Below the pieces are notes generated by a model that saw only the letters and a program-made list of their open reading frames with translations, searched no databases and was not told the origin of the DNA. This document shows positions 43,379 to 52,503 of a stretch of DNA of 64,000 nucleotides, piece by piece; the stretch's first letter is position 1; each line of letters opens with the position of its first letter. The stretch comes from Rhizobiales bacterium 62-47. GTDB taxonomy: Bacteria; Pseudomonadota; Alphaproteobacteria; Rhizobiales; Xanthobacteraceae. The stretch covers positions 62,001 to 126,000 of the forward strand of contig MKVX01000011.1 in NCBI GenBank assembly GCA_001899255.1. The letters are read 5' to 3'. A program made the translations under genes and the position numbers.

Positions 43379-44133
43379 ACGAATTTTAAGTCGAAACTAC
43401 TGAAGCGAAATAATCACCCAGGAATTCGAGTCGGTCCATCGGATGCGACTACGCGTCAAACCTGAATTTGCGCATTTGGCCTTGGCCGCCACGATGCGTT
43501 CCTGGGACGACACCGATCGGGTAAATTTCGTTGGAATGCTCTGGGCACCAACCGATCATTGCAAAACTCCTGCCATCTTGGTGAAAGACCAAGGGAGATA
43601 TTAGATCGGACGCATTGCGCGAACTTATACTCCTCGTCCGCGCGCGTAAAGGCGCGTCGCTTCCACTAAGGAAAGTCTGCGAGATTGACGAGTTCTGAAA
43701 CAGCGCCCCCGCGCTGCCATTGGCTTTTGGACCCGCAAATCGCTGTCGCAATCCTCAAATCCGGCGCGACGTGATCTGGAATTAAGCATCGAGGGCTGCC
43801 TGATGAGATGGCAGCGCGAACTACAATGCAGGAAGGCAGCGCATAACGGCATAGTTGACAGGGCAAGCACTCGTGCGGTTTGGGCGCGGATAGCGTCGAA
43901 CGCGTCGCGGCGTCGGCTGTTGCCCGGCAGGTTGATGCTTTTGCGGACCGAAGCGCATTGACCGATGATGCGAGGAACGTCGGGTGCCATCCTTATTGGT
44001 CTTGAGGCTGGAGAACGGAATCGCCGTGCAATGCCGCGTAAACGGGACATCTCAATGAAGGACGTTCTAGGCCCACACGCACGCCGCCGCAGTGCTGGTT
44101 GCGGAGCAAAATGAGCATCCGGCGTACGCCGCC
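43379..44133. other. Gene-poor stretch with a short dispersed repeat
   Basis: No frame is convincing. A roughly 28-bp segment at 43717-43744 is nearly identical to 23602-23630 on the same strand (CCATTGGCTTTT, then GGACCCGCAA and TCGCT), probably scraps of one ancestral element. The formate-dehydrogenase-like gene ends at 44134. Confidence 0.45.
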
Positions 44134-46461
44134 TCACCCGCCTTGTGGACCTCTCTGCTGCAACGCAATCCGAACCGGAATGGATTTTGATGCAGGCACT
44201 TTGCTTTCTTTTGCGTAATGCCCGAGCGGGATCAGCACATTGCATTCGGGGTAATATCCAACAATGCAACGTTCGGGCACGGCGTAAGTCATAACCTGGA
44301 GGTCGCCGTACTCGCGCCGCACGCCGTCGTCTGCCGCAGCGAATAATTTGACGCGGTCGCCATCGCGGAGGTCCAGCTTAACCATATCTGCCCCGTTCAT
44401 CAGAATGACATTGCGGCCACCTTTCACGCCACGAAACCGATCATCTTCGCTATAGATAGTTGTATTAAACTGCCCGTCGGCGCGCACCGTTATCAACCGA
44501 TAGACACCCTCGCCGTCTTCCCTGCGCTTTGAGAAGCTTTCCGGCACGGTAAAATTCGCCTTGCCATTCGGCGTCTTCCACTTCCGTTCACGTGCCGCTA
44601 ATGGTCGGGGAAACCCGCCTGGTGTAAAGAGACGTTGGTTGAAGTCCGTGAACTGGTCTGGATAGGTCGCCTCGATAGCCTCCCGCACCAACGAGTAATC
44701 ACTGACCCATTCATCCCAATCGACATTTGGATTTGGCGGCAGCGTTGCTTTCGCCAACCCGGCGACGATGAAGGGCTCGGATCGGACATGCTCGCCTACA
44801 GGTTTCCGCCGGCCGCGCGAGCCATGAATGCAAGCAGTGGAATCTTCCATCGAAACGGCCTGCGGCCCCGTCGCCTGGGTGTCAATCTCGATGCGCCCCA
44901 GGCAGGGCAGGAGATAGGTCATCTCGCCGGGAATTAGGGCGCTGCGGTTCAGTTTGGTCAAGATTTGAACTGACAAGCGCAGCTTCGTCCATGCCTTCTC
45001 CATAACGCCGCGATCCGGAATGGCGCGCACAAAGTTGCCGCCGAGGCTGACAAAACCGTTCACCTTACCATCGATAATGCCCTGACAAGCGTCAACGGTG
45101 GTGAGTCCGTCTTCTTCTGGTGGCTGAAAGCCATAAAGCTCCTTCAGCTTGTCCATCGGTACCAATTTTGTCTTCTCGGTAATGCCGACCGTGCGCTGCC
45201 CCTGCACGTTGGAGTGACCGCGGATGGGACAAATTCCGGAGCCCGGTTTGCCGATATTCCCCCGCAGCAGCAGGAGGTTCACGATCATCTTGACCGTTTC
45301 GACACCGTTTTCATGCTGAGTGACGCCCATGCCGTAATTGCATATCACCGCGTTTGAGCCGATATAGGTTTCGGCAACTTGATTCATCTCATTTTGGCTC
45401 AGACCCGAAGCCGCTTCGAGGTCCGTCCAATTCTGAGCACGGCAAAAGGCAGCGAACTCCTTGAACCCGTGGGTATGCTCGTTGATGAAATCGATGTCGA
45501 GAATTCGCGAACCACCCGCCCGCTTCGCTGCGTCGTCCGTCTCGACTATCGCCTTGCAAATTCCCAGTATGGTGGCGATGTCGCCGCCGGCCTTGACCTG
45601 ACAGAATTGCGACGCTATCCGCGTGCCGCGGGTAATCATCTGTACCGGACTCTGCGGATTGGTAAAACGGTCGAATCCACGCTCCTGTAATGGATTGAAT
45701 GTGACGATCGGGATACCGCGCTTGACCGCGGCCTGCAGCGAATGAAGCATCCGCGGTGCATTGGTCGGCGTGTTGTGACCGAAGAAGAAGATGCAATCCG
45801 TCGTCTCGAAATCTTCCAGTCTGACGGTGCCGACGGGAACGCCGAGCACGGCTGGAAGTGCCACGGAGGTCGATTCGTGGCACATATTTGAACTGTCTGG
45901 AAAGTTGTTGGTGCCATACATGCGGCCAAACAATTGGAACATGTAGCTCGTTTCCAGCGAAGCCCGTCCGGAGCTGTACATCACCACCGATTTCGGATCG
46001 AGTTGCTTGAGCTCAGCGCCGATTTCGGCAAACGCCTCAACCCAACTAACAGGCATGTATTTGTCGCTCGCGGCGTCGTACCGCATCGGATGCGTCAGGC
46101 GACCCTGTTCCTCCAGTGAGTGATCGGACCATTGGCGCAATTCACTGATCGTATGATCGGCGAAAAATTGAGGCGTGGTTGTCTTGGAGGTTATTTCCCA
46201 CGCGGTGGCCTTGGCGCCATTTTCACAGAACTCGAAATTGTGAGGCTCAGCTGGCTTTGCCCACGAGCAGCTCACGCACATGTAGCCGTCCGGCTTATTC
46301 TGTTTCAGCAGGATTTCGCTGCCTAGGAGGAAGATGTCTTTTTGATTCAGAATACTTGTCACTTCCGCGAGCGAGCCCCATCCCCCTGAGCCGGAGGGCA
46401 TGCCTTCTCGCTCGGCATGGTGGGATTCTGCTTTTTGTTCGCGGTTTTCGGTGCTGGACAT
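44134..46461 (-). CDS. FdhF/YdeP-family molybdopterin oxidoreductase
   Basis: About 775 residues from the ATG at 46461. N-terminal CVSCSWAKP and FCENGAKATAWE look like a partial [4Fe-4S] ligand set, as in YdeP. The Mo-bisPGD domain has SNMCHESTSVALPAVLG, where the Cys may ligate Mo, and ICPIRGHSNVQGQRTVGI. The C-terminal molydop-binding domain has GRNVILMNGADMVKLDLRDG. E. coli YdeP is linked to acid resistance, and related proteins are often annotated formate dehydrogenase-like; the reaction is unproven. No small FDH subunits or FdhD are adjacent. An EcfG-like promoter stands in front. Confidence 0.87.
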   Translation of the reverse strand: MSSTENREQKAESHHAEREGMPSGSGGWGSLAEVTSILNQKDIFLLGSEILLKQNKPDGYMCVSCSWAKPAEPHNFEFCENGAKATAWEITSKTTTPQFFADHTISELRQWSDHSLEEQGRLTHPMRYDAASDKYMPVSWVEAFAEIGAELKQLDPKSVVMYSSGRASLETSYMFQLFGRMYGTNNFPDSSNMCHESTSVALPAVLGVPVGTVRLEDFETTDCIFFFGHNTPTNAPRMLHSLQAAVKRGIPIVTFNPLQERGFDRFTNPQSPVQMITRGTRIASQFCQVKAGGDIATILGICKAIVETDDAAKRAGGSRILDIDFINEHTHGFKEFAAFCRAQNWTDLEAASGLSQNEMNQVAETYIGSNAVICNYGMGVTQHENGVETVKMIVNLLLLRGNIGKPGSGICPIRGHSNVQGQRTVGITEKTKLVPMDKLKELYGFQPPEEDGLTTVDACQGIIDGKVNGFVSLGGNFVRAIPDRGVMEKAWTKLRLSVQILTKLNRSALIPGEMTYLLPCLGRIEIDTQATGPQAVSMEDSTACIHGSRGRRKPVGEHVRSEPFIVAGLAKATLPPNPNVDWDEWVSDYSLVREAIEATYPDQFTDFNQRLFTPGGFPRPLAARERKWKTPNGKANFTVPESFSKRREDGEGVYRLITVRADGQFNTTIYSEDDRFRGVKGGRNVILMNGADMVKLDLRDGDRVKLFAAADDGVRREYGDLQVMTYAVPERCIVGYYPECNVLIPLGHYAKESKVPASKSIPVRIALQQRGPQGG

Positions 46462-46496
46462 GGTGGGCCTGTAGCGTTGTTTGCGCCCTAACAAAA

Positions 46497-46521
46497 TACG
46501 TTCACGCGCCGGGAATGTTCC
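46497..46521 (-). promoter_or_regulatory. EcfG-like promoter before the FdhF/YdeP-like gene
   Basis: On the minus strand GGAAC (46521-46517) is followed after 16 bp by CGTA (46500-46497), one mismatch from CGTT. It is 36 bp upstream of the chosen start. Confidence 0.45.
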
Positions 46522-46697
46522 CCAGTATCACGCTGTTGAGCAGATCATCGTTGAGCCGATTTGCCGTGCTGGCTTGCAGGCGTTTAGCGGTTCGACTGCG
46601 ATAGCCAATACGTCTGCGCAGTAGCGACTGGTCCGGCCCCGGGGCGTATGGTACTGCCTCCCCGACCTTCATTTCGACGACGTGATCTCCACAAGCC

Positions 46698-46722
46698 GGA
46701 ACTCGCGCAAGTACATCCCGTT
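46698..46722 (+). promoter_or_regulatory. EcfG-type promoter before the DUF2231 gene
   Basis: GGAAC (46698-46702), 16-bp spacer, CGTT (46719-46722), 35 bp before the ATG at 46758. Exact consensus match. Confidence 0.65.
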
Positions 46723-46757
46723 GAGGGGTGGACTTCCAGCGTAACCATGAGGCGCGC

Positions 46758-47207
46758 ATGACCAAAGAAATGATAAGCTCCACCGCACAGGTGGCAGGTC
46801 ATCCAATCCATCCGATGCTGGTTCCGATTCCGATCGTTTGCTTCATCGGAGCGCTTGTTACGGACATCACATATTGGATGACCGCCGAAATAATGTGGGC
46901 GGATTTTTCATCCTGGCTGCTGATCGTGGGTTTGATCTTTGGCGTGCTGGCCGCGCTAACGGGTCTCACTGATTTTCTTGGCAACCGCTTGATCCGCTCG
47001 TTAGCGCCGGCCTGGCCTCACTTGCTCGGCAACCTTATCGTCGTGATCCTCGCCTTTTTCAACACCCTCGTTCACACGCGAGATGCCTGGACGTCGGTCG
47101 TCCCGACGGGGCTCGTCCTCTCCGTTGTAACCGTCTTGATCCTTCCGGTCACGGGCTGGCTTGGACGGGCTCTCGTCTATCGCCACAAGGTAGGAGTTAG
47201 CCGATGA
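46758..47207 (+). CDS. DUF2231 inner-membrane protein
   Basis: A 149-residue protein with four hydrophobic helices and the family N-terminus GHPIHPMLVPIPIVCFIGAL (HPxHP motif). Start ATG 46758 fits the promoter spacing; a GTG or ATG further upstream (46728) would overlap the region just behind the -10 element. It overlaps the sugar dehydrogenase gene by ATGA. DUF2231 proteins often accompany PQQ-type or cytochrome genes and may be membrane electron carriers or anchors; this is inference. Confidence 0.85.
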   Translation: MTKEMISSTAQVAGHPIHPMLVPIPIVCFIGALVTDITYWMTAEIMWADFSSWLLIVGLIFGVLAALTGLTDFLGNRLIRSLAPAWPHLLGNLIVVILAFFNTLVHTRDAWTSVVPTGLVLSVVTVLILPVTGWLGRALVYRHKVGVSR

Positions 47208-48556
47208 TCAGCGTATCGTACTCTCTGCGTCTCGCGTTGGCGTTTAGCTCCATACTCCTTCTCGCTGGCTGCAACGACCGCGGTGGCGATCCGAACGCCG
47301 AGATGGGCCAAAATCCAAAACTACCCGATCTTCAGCAATATCTGCTGCCTCCCATGCACATCGCCAAGGTCGTGGGCTGGAAACAGGGCGAAACCCCGGT
47401 GGTACCCAAGGGAATGAAGATTCAAGCGATGGCGACCGGGCTTCAGCATCCACGCTCGCCGTATGTGCTTCCGAATGGCGACATTCTGGTCGTCGAAACC
47501 AAGGCGCCGAAGGCTGCCTCGATCAAGCGTCCAAAAGAAATCATTATGGGGTTCATCGAATCTTGGGCGACCTCCGGCGGCAAGACGGGACCCAGCAACC
47601 GCATCACGCTGCTTCGCGACAGCAACGGGGATGGCGTACCCGATATGCAGTCGTTGTTCCTCGATCATCTGAATTCGCCGTTCGGTGTGGCACTGGTTGG
47701 CCACGACCTTTACGTCGCCAATACCGATGCCATCGTCAAATATCCGTACCAGACCGGAGAGACCAAAATTACGGTGCCCGGAGAAACGTTGACGCCGCTG
47801 CCGGGCGGGCCGATCGATCATCACTGGACCAAGAGCCTTGTCGCCAGCCCGGATGGTTCGAAACTCTATGTTGGTGTCGGCTCCAATAGCAACATCACCG
47901 AAAACGGGATGGAGGCCGAGAAGAATCGCGCCGACATTCTGGAAGTCGATCGTGCGAGCGGGCGGTTTCGCGTCTTTGCAAGCGGACTCCGCAACCCCAA
48001 TGGGTTGAGCTTTGAACCGCAAAGCGGTGCGCTATGGGCCGTCGTCAATGAGCGCGACGAGCTCGGCCCTGATCTGGTGCCGGATTATATGACATCGGTT
48101 AAAGAGGGCGCGTTCTACGGCTGGCCATACAGCTATTATGGCCAGCATGTCGACCCGCGCGTGCAGCCGCAACGGCCTGACCTCGTGGCGAAAGCCATTC
48201 CACCCGATTACGCGCTGAGTTCGCACGTGGCGCCGCTCGGGATGACATTTTATACTGCCAATAACCTTCCTCAAACGTATCGCGGCGGAGCGTTCGTCGG
48301 CGAGCACGGGAGCTGGAATCGGCCGAATTTAAGTGGCTATAAGGTGATCTTCATCCCCTTCAGCGATGGAAAGCCAAACGGCAAGCCTCAGGACGTCGTC
48401 ACCGGGTTCTTGAACAAGGACGAAGAGGCTCGTGGAAGACCGGTGGGGCTTGCCGTGGATAAATCCGGCGCGCTGCTCGTTGCCGATGACGTTGGAAACA
48501 CCGTTTGGCGGGTGAGCGGCGACAACTCGAATGGGAAATCTGCATCAGCGAAGTAG
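47204..48556 (+). CDS. PQQ-dependent sugar dehydrogenase-like lipoprotein (sorbosone dehydrogenase family)
   Basis: A 450-residue protein with a lipoprotein signal (LLLAGCND, Cys at about residue 24), so it is probably anchored in the periplasm. The six-bladed propeller features of the soluble glucose/sorbosone dehydrogenase family are visible: ATGLQHPRSPYVLPNGDILV, HHWTKSLVASPDGSKLYVGV, ALWAVVNERDELG and GLAVDKSGALLVADD. PQQ binding is family knowledge; the sugar is unknown. It is translationally coupled to DUF2231 and under the same EcfG-type promoter. Confidence 0.88.
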   Translation: MISVSYSLRLALAFSSILLLAGCNDRGGDPNAEMGQNPKLPDLQQYLLPPMHIAKVVGWKQGETPVVPKGMKIQAMATGLQHPRSPYVLPNGDILVVETKAPKAASIKRPKEIIMGFIESWATSGGKTGPSNRITLLRDSNGDGVPDMQSLFLDHLNSPFGVALVGHDLYVANTDAIVKYPYQTGETKITVPGETLTPLPGGPIDHHWTKSLVASPDGSKLYVGVGSNSNITENGMEAEKNRADILEVDRASGRFRVFASGLRNPNGLSFEPQSGALWAVVNERDELGPDLVPDYMTSVKEGAFYGWPYSYYGQHVDPRVQPQRPDLVAKAIPPDYALSSHVAPLGMTFYTANNLPQTYRGGAFVGEHGSWNRPNLSGYKVIFIPFSDGKPNGKPQDVVTGFLNKDEEARGRPVGLAVDKSGALLVADDVGNTVWRVSGDNSNGKSASAK

Positions 48557-48702
48557 CTGCGATTTGGGCCGGTTCAGTCCGGTGAGATTAGACATCAACA
48601 TTAAATGGCGCAGTCTTTGGCGAAATCGGCTAAACGGAGCCGAAAATCAGCCCAGCTCGCAGTGCGCTGGGCGTTCCGCGGTATCAACGAGTGTCCCACG
48701 CA

Positions 48703-49104
48703 TCAAGCTTCGTTACGGTCTTCGGCACCGGCTAGTTGCTTGCGGTCATCTTCACGACTGTTCTCAATTTCCTCTGGCTCCTTTTCGTCGACCTGCGTTA
48801 ACTCATCCCGAGCGGCGTTGTGAACGCGAAGCAATTCGTCCAGTTTAGCCTGGAGCGCTTGCGTGTCCCTGTGTTCGGAGCGTTGAATCACAAGCGCGAT
48901 GCTAAGAGTGACTAATGTTGCTGCGCCGTGCCAATCCAACGAAGAGCGGTCGAACACAAGCCATAAGACGGCGTAGCCGGCAACGAAGGCAAAGGCCGCG
49001 GGCCTAGCCGCCCACGTTCCAGCCTTCGTCAAAAGACGTCCAGGCCATCGGTCCATTGCAGGGGAACGGATTGAGGTCACGCTAGTTCCATTATGATCGC
49101 GCAT
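48703..49104 (-). CDS. Low-affinity iron permease-family small membrane protein (second copy)
   Basis: A 133-residue protein with two hydrophobic helices (AAFAFVAGYAVLWLVF and AATLVTLSIALVIQ) and the signature QRSEHRDTQALQAKLDELLR, matching the gene at 29436-29897 in layout though not closely in sequence. The start is uncertain; a second ATG at 49056 would still include both helices. Function unproven. Confidence 0.75.
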   Translation of the reverse strand: MRDHNGTSVTSIRSPAMDRWPGRLLTKAGTWAARPAAFAFVAGYAVLWLVFDRSSLDWHGAATLVTLSIALVIQRSEHRDTQALQAKLDELLRVHNAARDELTQVDEKEPEEIENSREDDRKQLAGAEDRNEA

Positions 49105-49333
49105 CTATCTTTGCTGTTCCACCCGTGTTGCAGCGGTTTGGTAAGACTCCTCGAAGCATTCGGGCAGGCAATCGAACCGCGCGCCCCCTTGGCCACAGGA
49201 AAAAAATCGTCAGCGATCGTGAAATAAGTCCTGAAGCTTCTTGGTTTTTTAGCCCCGAGGTGTTCCTATTTGAATGCACGATAATCAACGACGGGAGCCA
49301 TGTTTCATCCGAGAACCGTCTTCACGGTGTTCA

Positions 49334-49358
49334 GGAACTATGTTCATTCCGAAGGGTT
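49334..49358 (+). promoter_or_regulatory. EcfG-like promoter
   Basis: GGAAC (49334-49338) and GTT (49356-49358) with 17 bp between, reading GGTT at the -10. It is 31 bp before the DUF4142 gene. Confidence 0.45.
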
Positions 49359-49389
49359 GGAGGGAAAGCTCACGTTTGCGAGGAACCAC

Positions 49390-49926
49390 ATGAAAAAAGC
49401 CATTCTTGCGTTCGTATTCGTCGCGGTGTTCGCAGCGCCCTGTTATGCCCAGTCGATCGGTGAGAAGACCGGCGTCAATTCGGTTCTCGGCATTGCCCCC
49501 AAGACCGAAGACTTCATCAAGGACGCCGCCATGAGCGATATGAGGGAAATCGAGACGGCTAAAATCGCGCAGCAGAAAGGAAATGCGGACGAGAAAAAGT
49601 TCGCGGAAATGGTGCTGGCGGACCACACCAAGACCAGCACCAAACTGAAATCAATAGTCCCCGACAATCTTAAAGCCGCAATCCCTGCCGCTCTCGATGA
49701 CGCATCGCAGAAGAAGATCGCCAAGCTAAAGGATGCAAAGGCTGAGCATTTCGCCGCAGAGTACGACCCGATGCAGGTAAGTGCTCACAAGGACGCAGTT
49801 GCGCTGTTCGAGCGCTACGCAAACGGCGGCGACAACCCGCAACTCAAGGAATGGGCGGGAAAGACCCTACCGACCCTGAAACACCACCTTGAAATGGCAC
49901 AGGCCCTCGACAAGAACCGGAAGTAG
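49390..49926 (+). CDS. DUF4142 periplasmic protein
   Basis: A 178-residue protein from the ATG at 49390, where a signal peptide begins (MKKAILAFVFVAVFAAPCYA). The mature part is the four-helix ferritin-like DUF4142 fold: DFIKDAAMSDMREIETAKIA, ADHTKTSTKLKSIV and a C-terminal TLKHHLEMAQAL. An upstream start at 49300 would bury the signal peptide and overlap the promoter. These proteins are common in stress regulons of rhizobia; their function is not established. Confidence 0.87.
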   Translation: MKKAILAFVFVAVFAAPCYAQSIGEKTGVNSVLGIAPKTEDFIKDAAMSDMREIETAKIAQQKGNADEKKFAEMVLADHTKTSTKLKSIVPDNLKAAIPAALDDASQKKIAKLKDAKAEHFAAEYDPMQVSAHKDAVALFERYANGGDNPQLKEWAGKTLPTLKHHLEMAQALDKNRK

Positions 49927-50521
49927 ACGAGGTGGCCCGCTAAAGATTTTCAGGGGGCCAATTCTCTGCGCAAGAACCCAGTTGAGCTCCATTATCTAGA
50001 AGTAACGCTGACGACCTGCGAAGGGCCATCGAGAGGTCGGAAACCCGGTAGCCGGCAAAGAACTGACGGCGGCGTCGACGGGGTGCAATATGCTCGCGAT
50101 CTCTGGAGCGAGGCCCGCGTTTTTTTATTAGCCGTTTACCTTCCCTTTCGCGCGTCAGGTCTTCAGCCCGCTTGTTCTTGCGAAGCCCAAGATAAATAGA
50201 TGACGCATCTCGGACGAATTCGTCCATTCGGTGGCCGATTTGAGATGATCGCCCAGCCGACGAGGAATCACCTTTGAGCGAGCTCAGCCTTAGAAAGCAA
50301 TGGCGGACGATCTGCGAACTCTGATCAACTCCGGAGATCTATCCGGTGACGCCAAGTAGACAGCCCGGCGGAGCGGGATTGTGTCGACGATCACTCAATT
50401 TGGCAGGCCCGCTCTAAGCTGCTTCAAAAGCGGACCGTATAGGATTCTCAAGCGCCGCTCCGGAACGTTCTCTTTTCGCCAGTACTTAACTCATCACTGA
50501 AAAACCTAACGGGAGCAAAGT
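49927..50521. other. Gene-poor stretch
   Basis: A 95-codon frame on the minus strand (49940-50227), rich in Arg, has no ribosome site or family features and I do not accept it. No RNA gene or repeat is evident. GGAAC occurs at 50462 but without a matching -10 element. Confidence 0.45.
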
Positions 50522-50815
50522 ATGAAAAAACTCATCGTAATGACGGTACTCGCCGCTGGTCTGGCACTTGGCGCGGTTCAGGCATCGTTTGCCCAAGGCG
50601 CTGGCGGTGGTGGCGCAGGCGGCGCTGGTGGTGCCGGGGCCGGTGCGGGTGGAGCCGGTGCGGGCGCTGGCGGCGGTGCTGGGGCTGGCGCGGGTGGGGG
50701 CGGCAACGTAAATTCGGATCGCGGGGGACAAGGTGCTGGTAGCGCCAGAAGTTCGAAGAATACAATGACGCCCAGCTCGACGGACCAGCCGGGTAAAAAA
50801 GATCCGCGGCGATAG
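50522..50815 (+). CDS. Glycine/alanine-rich secreted small protein
   Basis: A 97-residue protein: signal peptide (MKKLIVMTVLAAGLALGAVQ, then ASFAQ), a low-complexity run of Gly and Ala (about residues 26-60, GAGGA-type repeats) and a polar tail ending PGKKDPRR. GGGAG precedes the ATG, and an intrinsic terminator follows 10 bp after the stop. Likely a disordered periplasmic or surface protein; function unknown. Confidence 0.75.
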   Translation: MKKLIVMTVLAAGLALGAVQASFAQGAGGGGAGGAGGAGAGAGGAGAGAGGGAGAGAGGGGNVNSDRGGQGAGSARSSKNTMTPSSTDQPGKKDPRR

Positions 50816-50825
50816 TCCCTCCAAG

Positions 50826-50851
50826 GAGCCCGGCTAAGTCCGGGCTCTTTT
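50826..50851 (+). terminator. Intrinsic terminator
   Basis: GAGCCCGG and CCGGGCTC form a perfect 8-bp stem with a 6-base loop, followed by TTTT, 10 bp after the glycine-rich gene. Confidence 0.85.
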
Positions 50852-50978
50852 CTACTTCTACTTCTGGCAGAAGCAATTCGAATTCTAATCTTCCCCCGCT
50901 CTGCGTAGAAACCAAGCCGATAGATGCCGACGGGCGATGCACTTCCCGGCTGCCGCGCTTGTCGTGTCATTCTCCCAA

Positions 50979-51002
50979 GGAACGCTCGCTGCACGACAGG
51001 TT
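50979..51002 (+). promoter_or_regulatory. EcfG-like promoter before the DUF892 gene
   Basis: GGAAC (50979-50983), 16-bp spacer, GTT (51000-51002). The -10 lacks the leading C of CGTT (GGTT). It is 32 bp before the ATG at 51035. Confidence 0.45.
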
Positions 51003-51034
51003 TATCTCAACACCACAATAAGCAGGAGGAAAGC

Positions 51035-51538
51035 ATGGGCTTCTTTAGCAAAGATATCCAAACCCTCGACGATTTATTCGTTCATACACTGCGCGACATT
51101 TATTATGCGGAGCAGCAAATCGTGAGAAATCTTCCGGACATGATCTCGAGCGCGACAGACGCTGCACTTAAGAACGGATTTGAAATTCATCTTGCGGAGA
51201 CGAACAATCAGATCGATCGCTTACAAAAGGTTTTCCAGATGCATGGAGTTGAAGTAAGCGGAGTGGACTGCCCGGCGATAGATGGGATATTGGAAGAGGC
51301 AAGAGAAGTCGCCGGCGAGGTTGCCGACAAGAGCGTTCTCGACGCGGCTCTTATTGCCGCAGCCCAAGCCGTCGAACACTACGAGATAACACGATACGGC
51401 ACGCTCATCGCGTGGGCAAAAATGCTTGGACGTAGCGATTGTGCCTCTGTCCTGCAGGAAAATTTGGACGAAGAGAAAGCGACAGATAGCAAGCTCAATA
51501 CCATGGCGCTGAGTAAGCTCAATCAGAAAGCCGCGTAA
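51035..51538 (+). CDS. DUF892 ferritin-like protein (YciE/YciF type)
   Basis: A 167-residue four-helix protein starting MGFFSKDIQTLDDLFVHTLR, with the DUF892 carboxylate/His pattern in DIYYAEQQIV, FEIHLAETNNQI, AAAQAVEHYEITRYG and NLDEEKATD. AGGAGGA precedes the ATG. Family members bind metals and are stress-induced (acid, osmotic, oxidative). It is a stand-alone form of the domain fused to the manganese catalase at 34045. An intrinsic terminator follows. Confidence 0.9.
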   Translation: MGFFSKDIQTLDDLFVHTLRDIYYAEQQIVRNLPDMISSATDAALKNGFEIHLAETNNQIDRLQKVFQMHGVEVSGVDCPAIDGILEEAREVAGEVADKSVLDAALIAAAQAVEHYEITRYGTLIAWAKMLGRSDCASVLQENLDEEKATDSKLNTMALSKLNQKAA

Positions 51539-51554
51539 TCCTTCGATCCCCTAA

Positions 51555-51582
51555 GGCGGTCAGTTATGCTGACCGTCTTTTT
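51555..51582 (+). terminator. Intrinsic terminator after the DUF892 gene
   Basis: GGCGGTCAG and CTGACCGTC make a 9-bp stem with one G-T wobble and a 5-base loop, followed by TTTTT, 16 bp past the stop. Confidence 0.85.
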
Positions 51583-51885
51583 CATTGTTCGCGCATCATC
51601 TGTTTATGCGCTTCATCGATCGCGCCTGCGGCAAACGCTCAACATCGTCAGACGGGGTGCGGAGTTCAACTCCGCCCGATTCGAAATTCTGTTCAAGCAT
51701 GCGCGAGCTGGTGTCGTCCGACACGCCCTGAAATTTCCGTCGTCGCAGCTTTGGCATCATCACTGCCAACCCTGCTTCCTTGCCTCCGCGGAGGCCGCAT
51801 TGATCATTAGCGAGAGGCGTCTGTTTGCTTAACTAGGAACCTATCATGGTCCCTGATCTCATCTATATCAGTGGCTGAGACGCCT

Positions 51886-51988
51886 CAGCCAAACATAAAC
51901 CACGCCGCCATTGCGACCAGCAGAAGAACGCCAATCAAGATCAAAAGGATTGGTGTCGGTTCGTTTCTTGTTTCTCTTCATCACTCAT
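51886..51988 (-). pseudogene. Tiny membrane protein broken by a frameshift
   Basis: The ATG at 51988, behind GGAGG, starts MSDEEKQE. One base shift later the sequence reads EPTPILLILIGVLLLVAMAA then WFMFG and a TGA at 51886-51888. Together they make a 34-residue tail-anchored peptide, a plausible former small gene. In the starting frame a stop comes after 15 codons. Confidence 0.45.
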
Positions 51989-52023
51989 CCTCCACCAAGC
52001 CGCTCCCTTTCGGATCGTTCCAT

Positions 52024-52380
52024 TTACCAGCCCAACCCCGTCCGGCGAACGTGCAGCGTCAGCCGTACGTCAGCAATCGTTGCCAGGTTTTGCTGCGGAT
52101 CTCTTTGCCCCTCCGCTTGCTGAGCGGCAGTAGGTCGACCGTGCGTCTGCCTTTGCACATCTTGCGAAGATGTGGCTCCGCCTGCTGTAGCGCGATTCAT
52201 CGTACTCGTTGGCGGGTGCTCGGGGGTCGTTGCAGCGCCCGTCGTCATCTGACCTGTATGGCCTGTGGTCGGACCGGAGCCGGCGTTGGCCGCAGCAGTG
52301 TTGCATGGACCGGCTTGCGCAATCCCGGCGCTTAAAGCCACCGCTACGCAACCGATGGCAACGAGAAGGGTTTTTCGCAT
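52024..52380 (-). CDS. Small secreted Thr/Ala-rich protein, C-terminus possibly shifted
   Basis: From the ATG at 52380: signal peptide (MRKTLLVAIGCVAVALSAGI, then AQA) and a polar mature part (TTGAATTPEHPPTSTMNRAT). Near the end another frame offers GGAKRSAAKPGNDC and a stop, which looks like a more natural terminus for this protein type than the LTLHVRRTGLGW read here, suggesting a late frameshift. An EcfG-like promoter stands 30 bp upstream. Function unknown. Confidence 0.55.
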   Translation of the reverse strand: MRKTLLVAIGCVAVALSAGIAQAGPCNTAAANAGSGPTTGHTGQMTTGAATTPEHPPTSTMNRATAGGATSSQDVQRQTHGRPTAAQQAEGQRDPQQNLATIADVRLTLHVRRTGLGW

Positions 52381-52409
52381 TTCATCTCGCAACGATTGTT
52401 GGTCCTTTC

Positions 52410-52434
52410 AACCGGAAGATCGTCTTCACGTTCC
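52410..52434 (-). promoter_or_regulatory. EcfG-like promoter before the small secreted-protein gene
   Basis: On the minus strand GGAAC (52434-52430), 16-bp spacer, GGTT (52413-52410), 30 bp before the ATG at 52380. One mismatch to CGTT. Confidence 0.4.
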
Positions 52435-52503
52435 GACACTCTCGTTCACGGTTTATGTCTCGCGGAACCTGCCGTCGCCCCCAGAATTGAATCCTCTTAG
52501 CTG

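Noticed and set aside
44134-46461. Respiratory formate dehydrogenase
   Set aside because: No Fe-S or cytochrome subunits, no FdhD nearby, and the Fe-S ligand set is incomplete; the FdhF/YdeP-like label is safer.
46502-46783. 93-codon minus-strand frame upstream of the molybdoenzyme gene
   Set aside because: It crosses both divergent promoters and the DUF2231 start and shows no domain features.
49940-50227. 95-codon Arg-rich minus-strand frame
   Set aside because: No ribosome site, no family pattern, and an unusual Arg/Lys composition; treated as non-coding.
50462-50483. EcfG promoter before the glycine-rich protein gene
   Set aside because: GGAAC is present, but 16-17 bp downstream reads TACT rather than CGTT or GTT.
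50600-50710. GGC/GCT-rich tandem-like tract, considered as a repeat or CRISPR array
   Set aside because: It is codon repetition for Gly and Ala inside a secreted-protein gene; there are no regular spacers.
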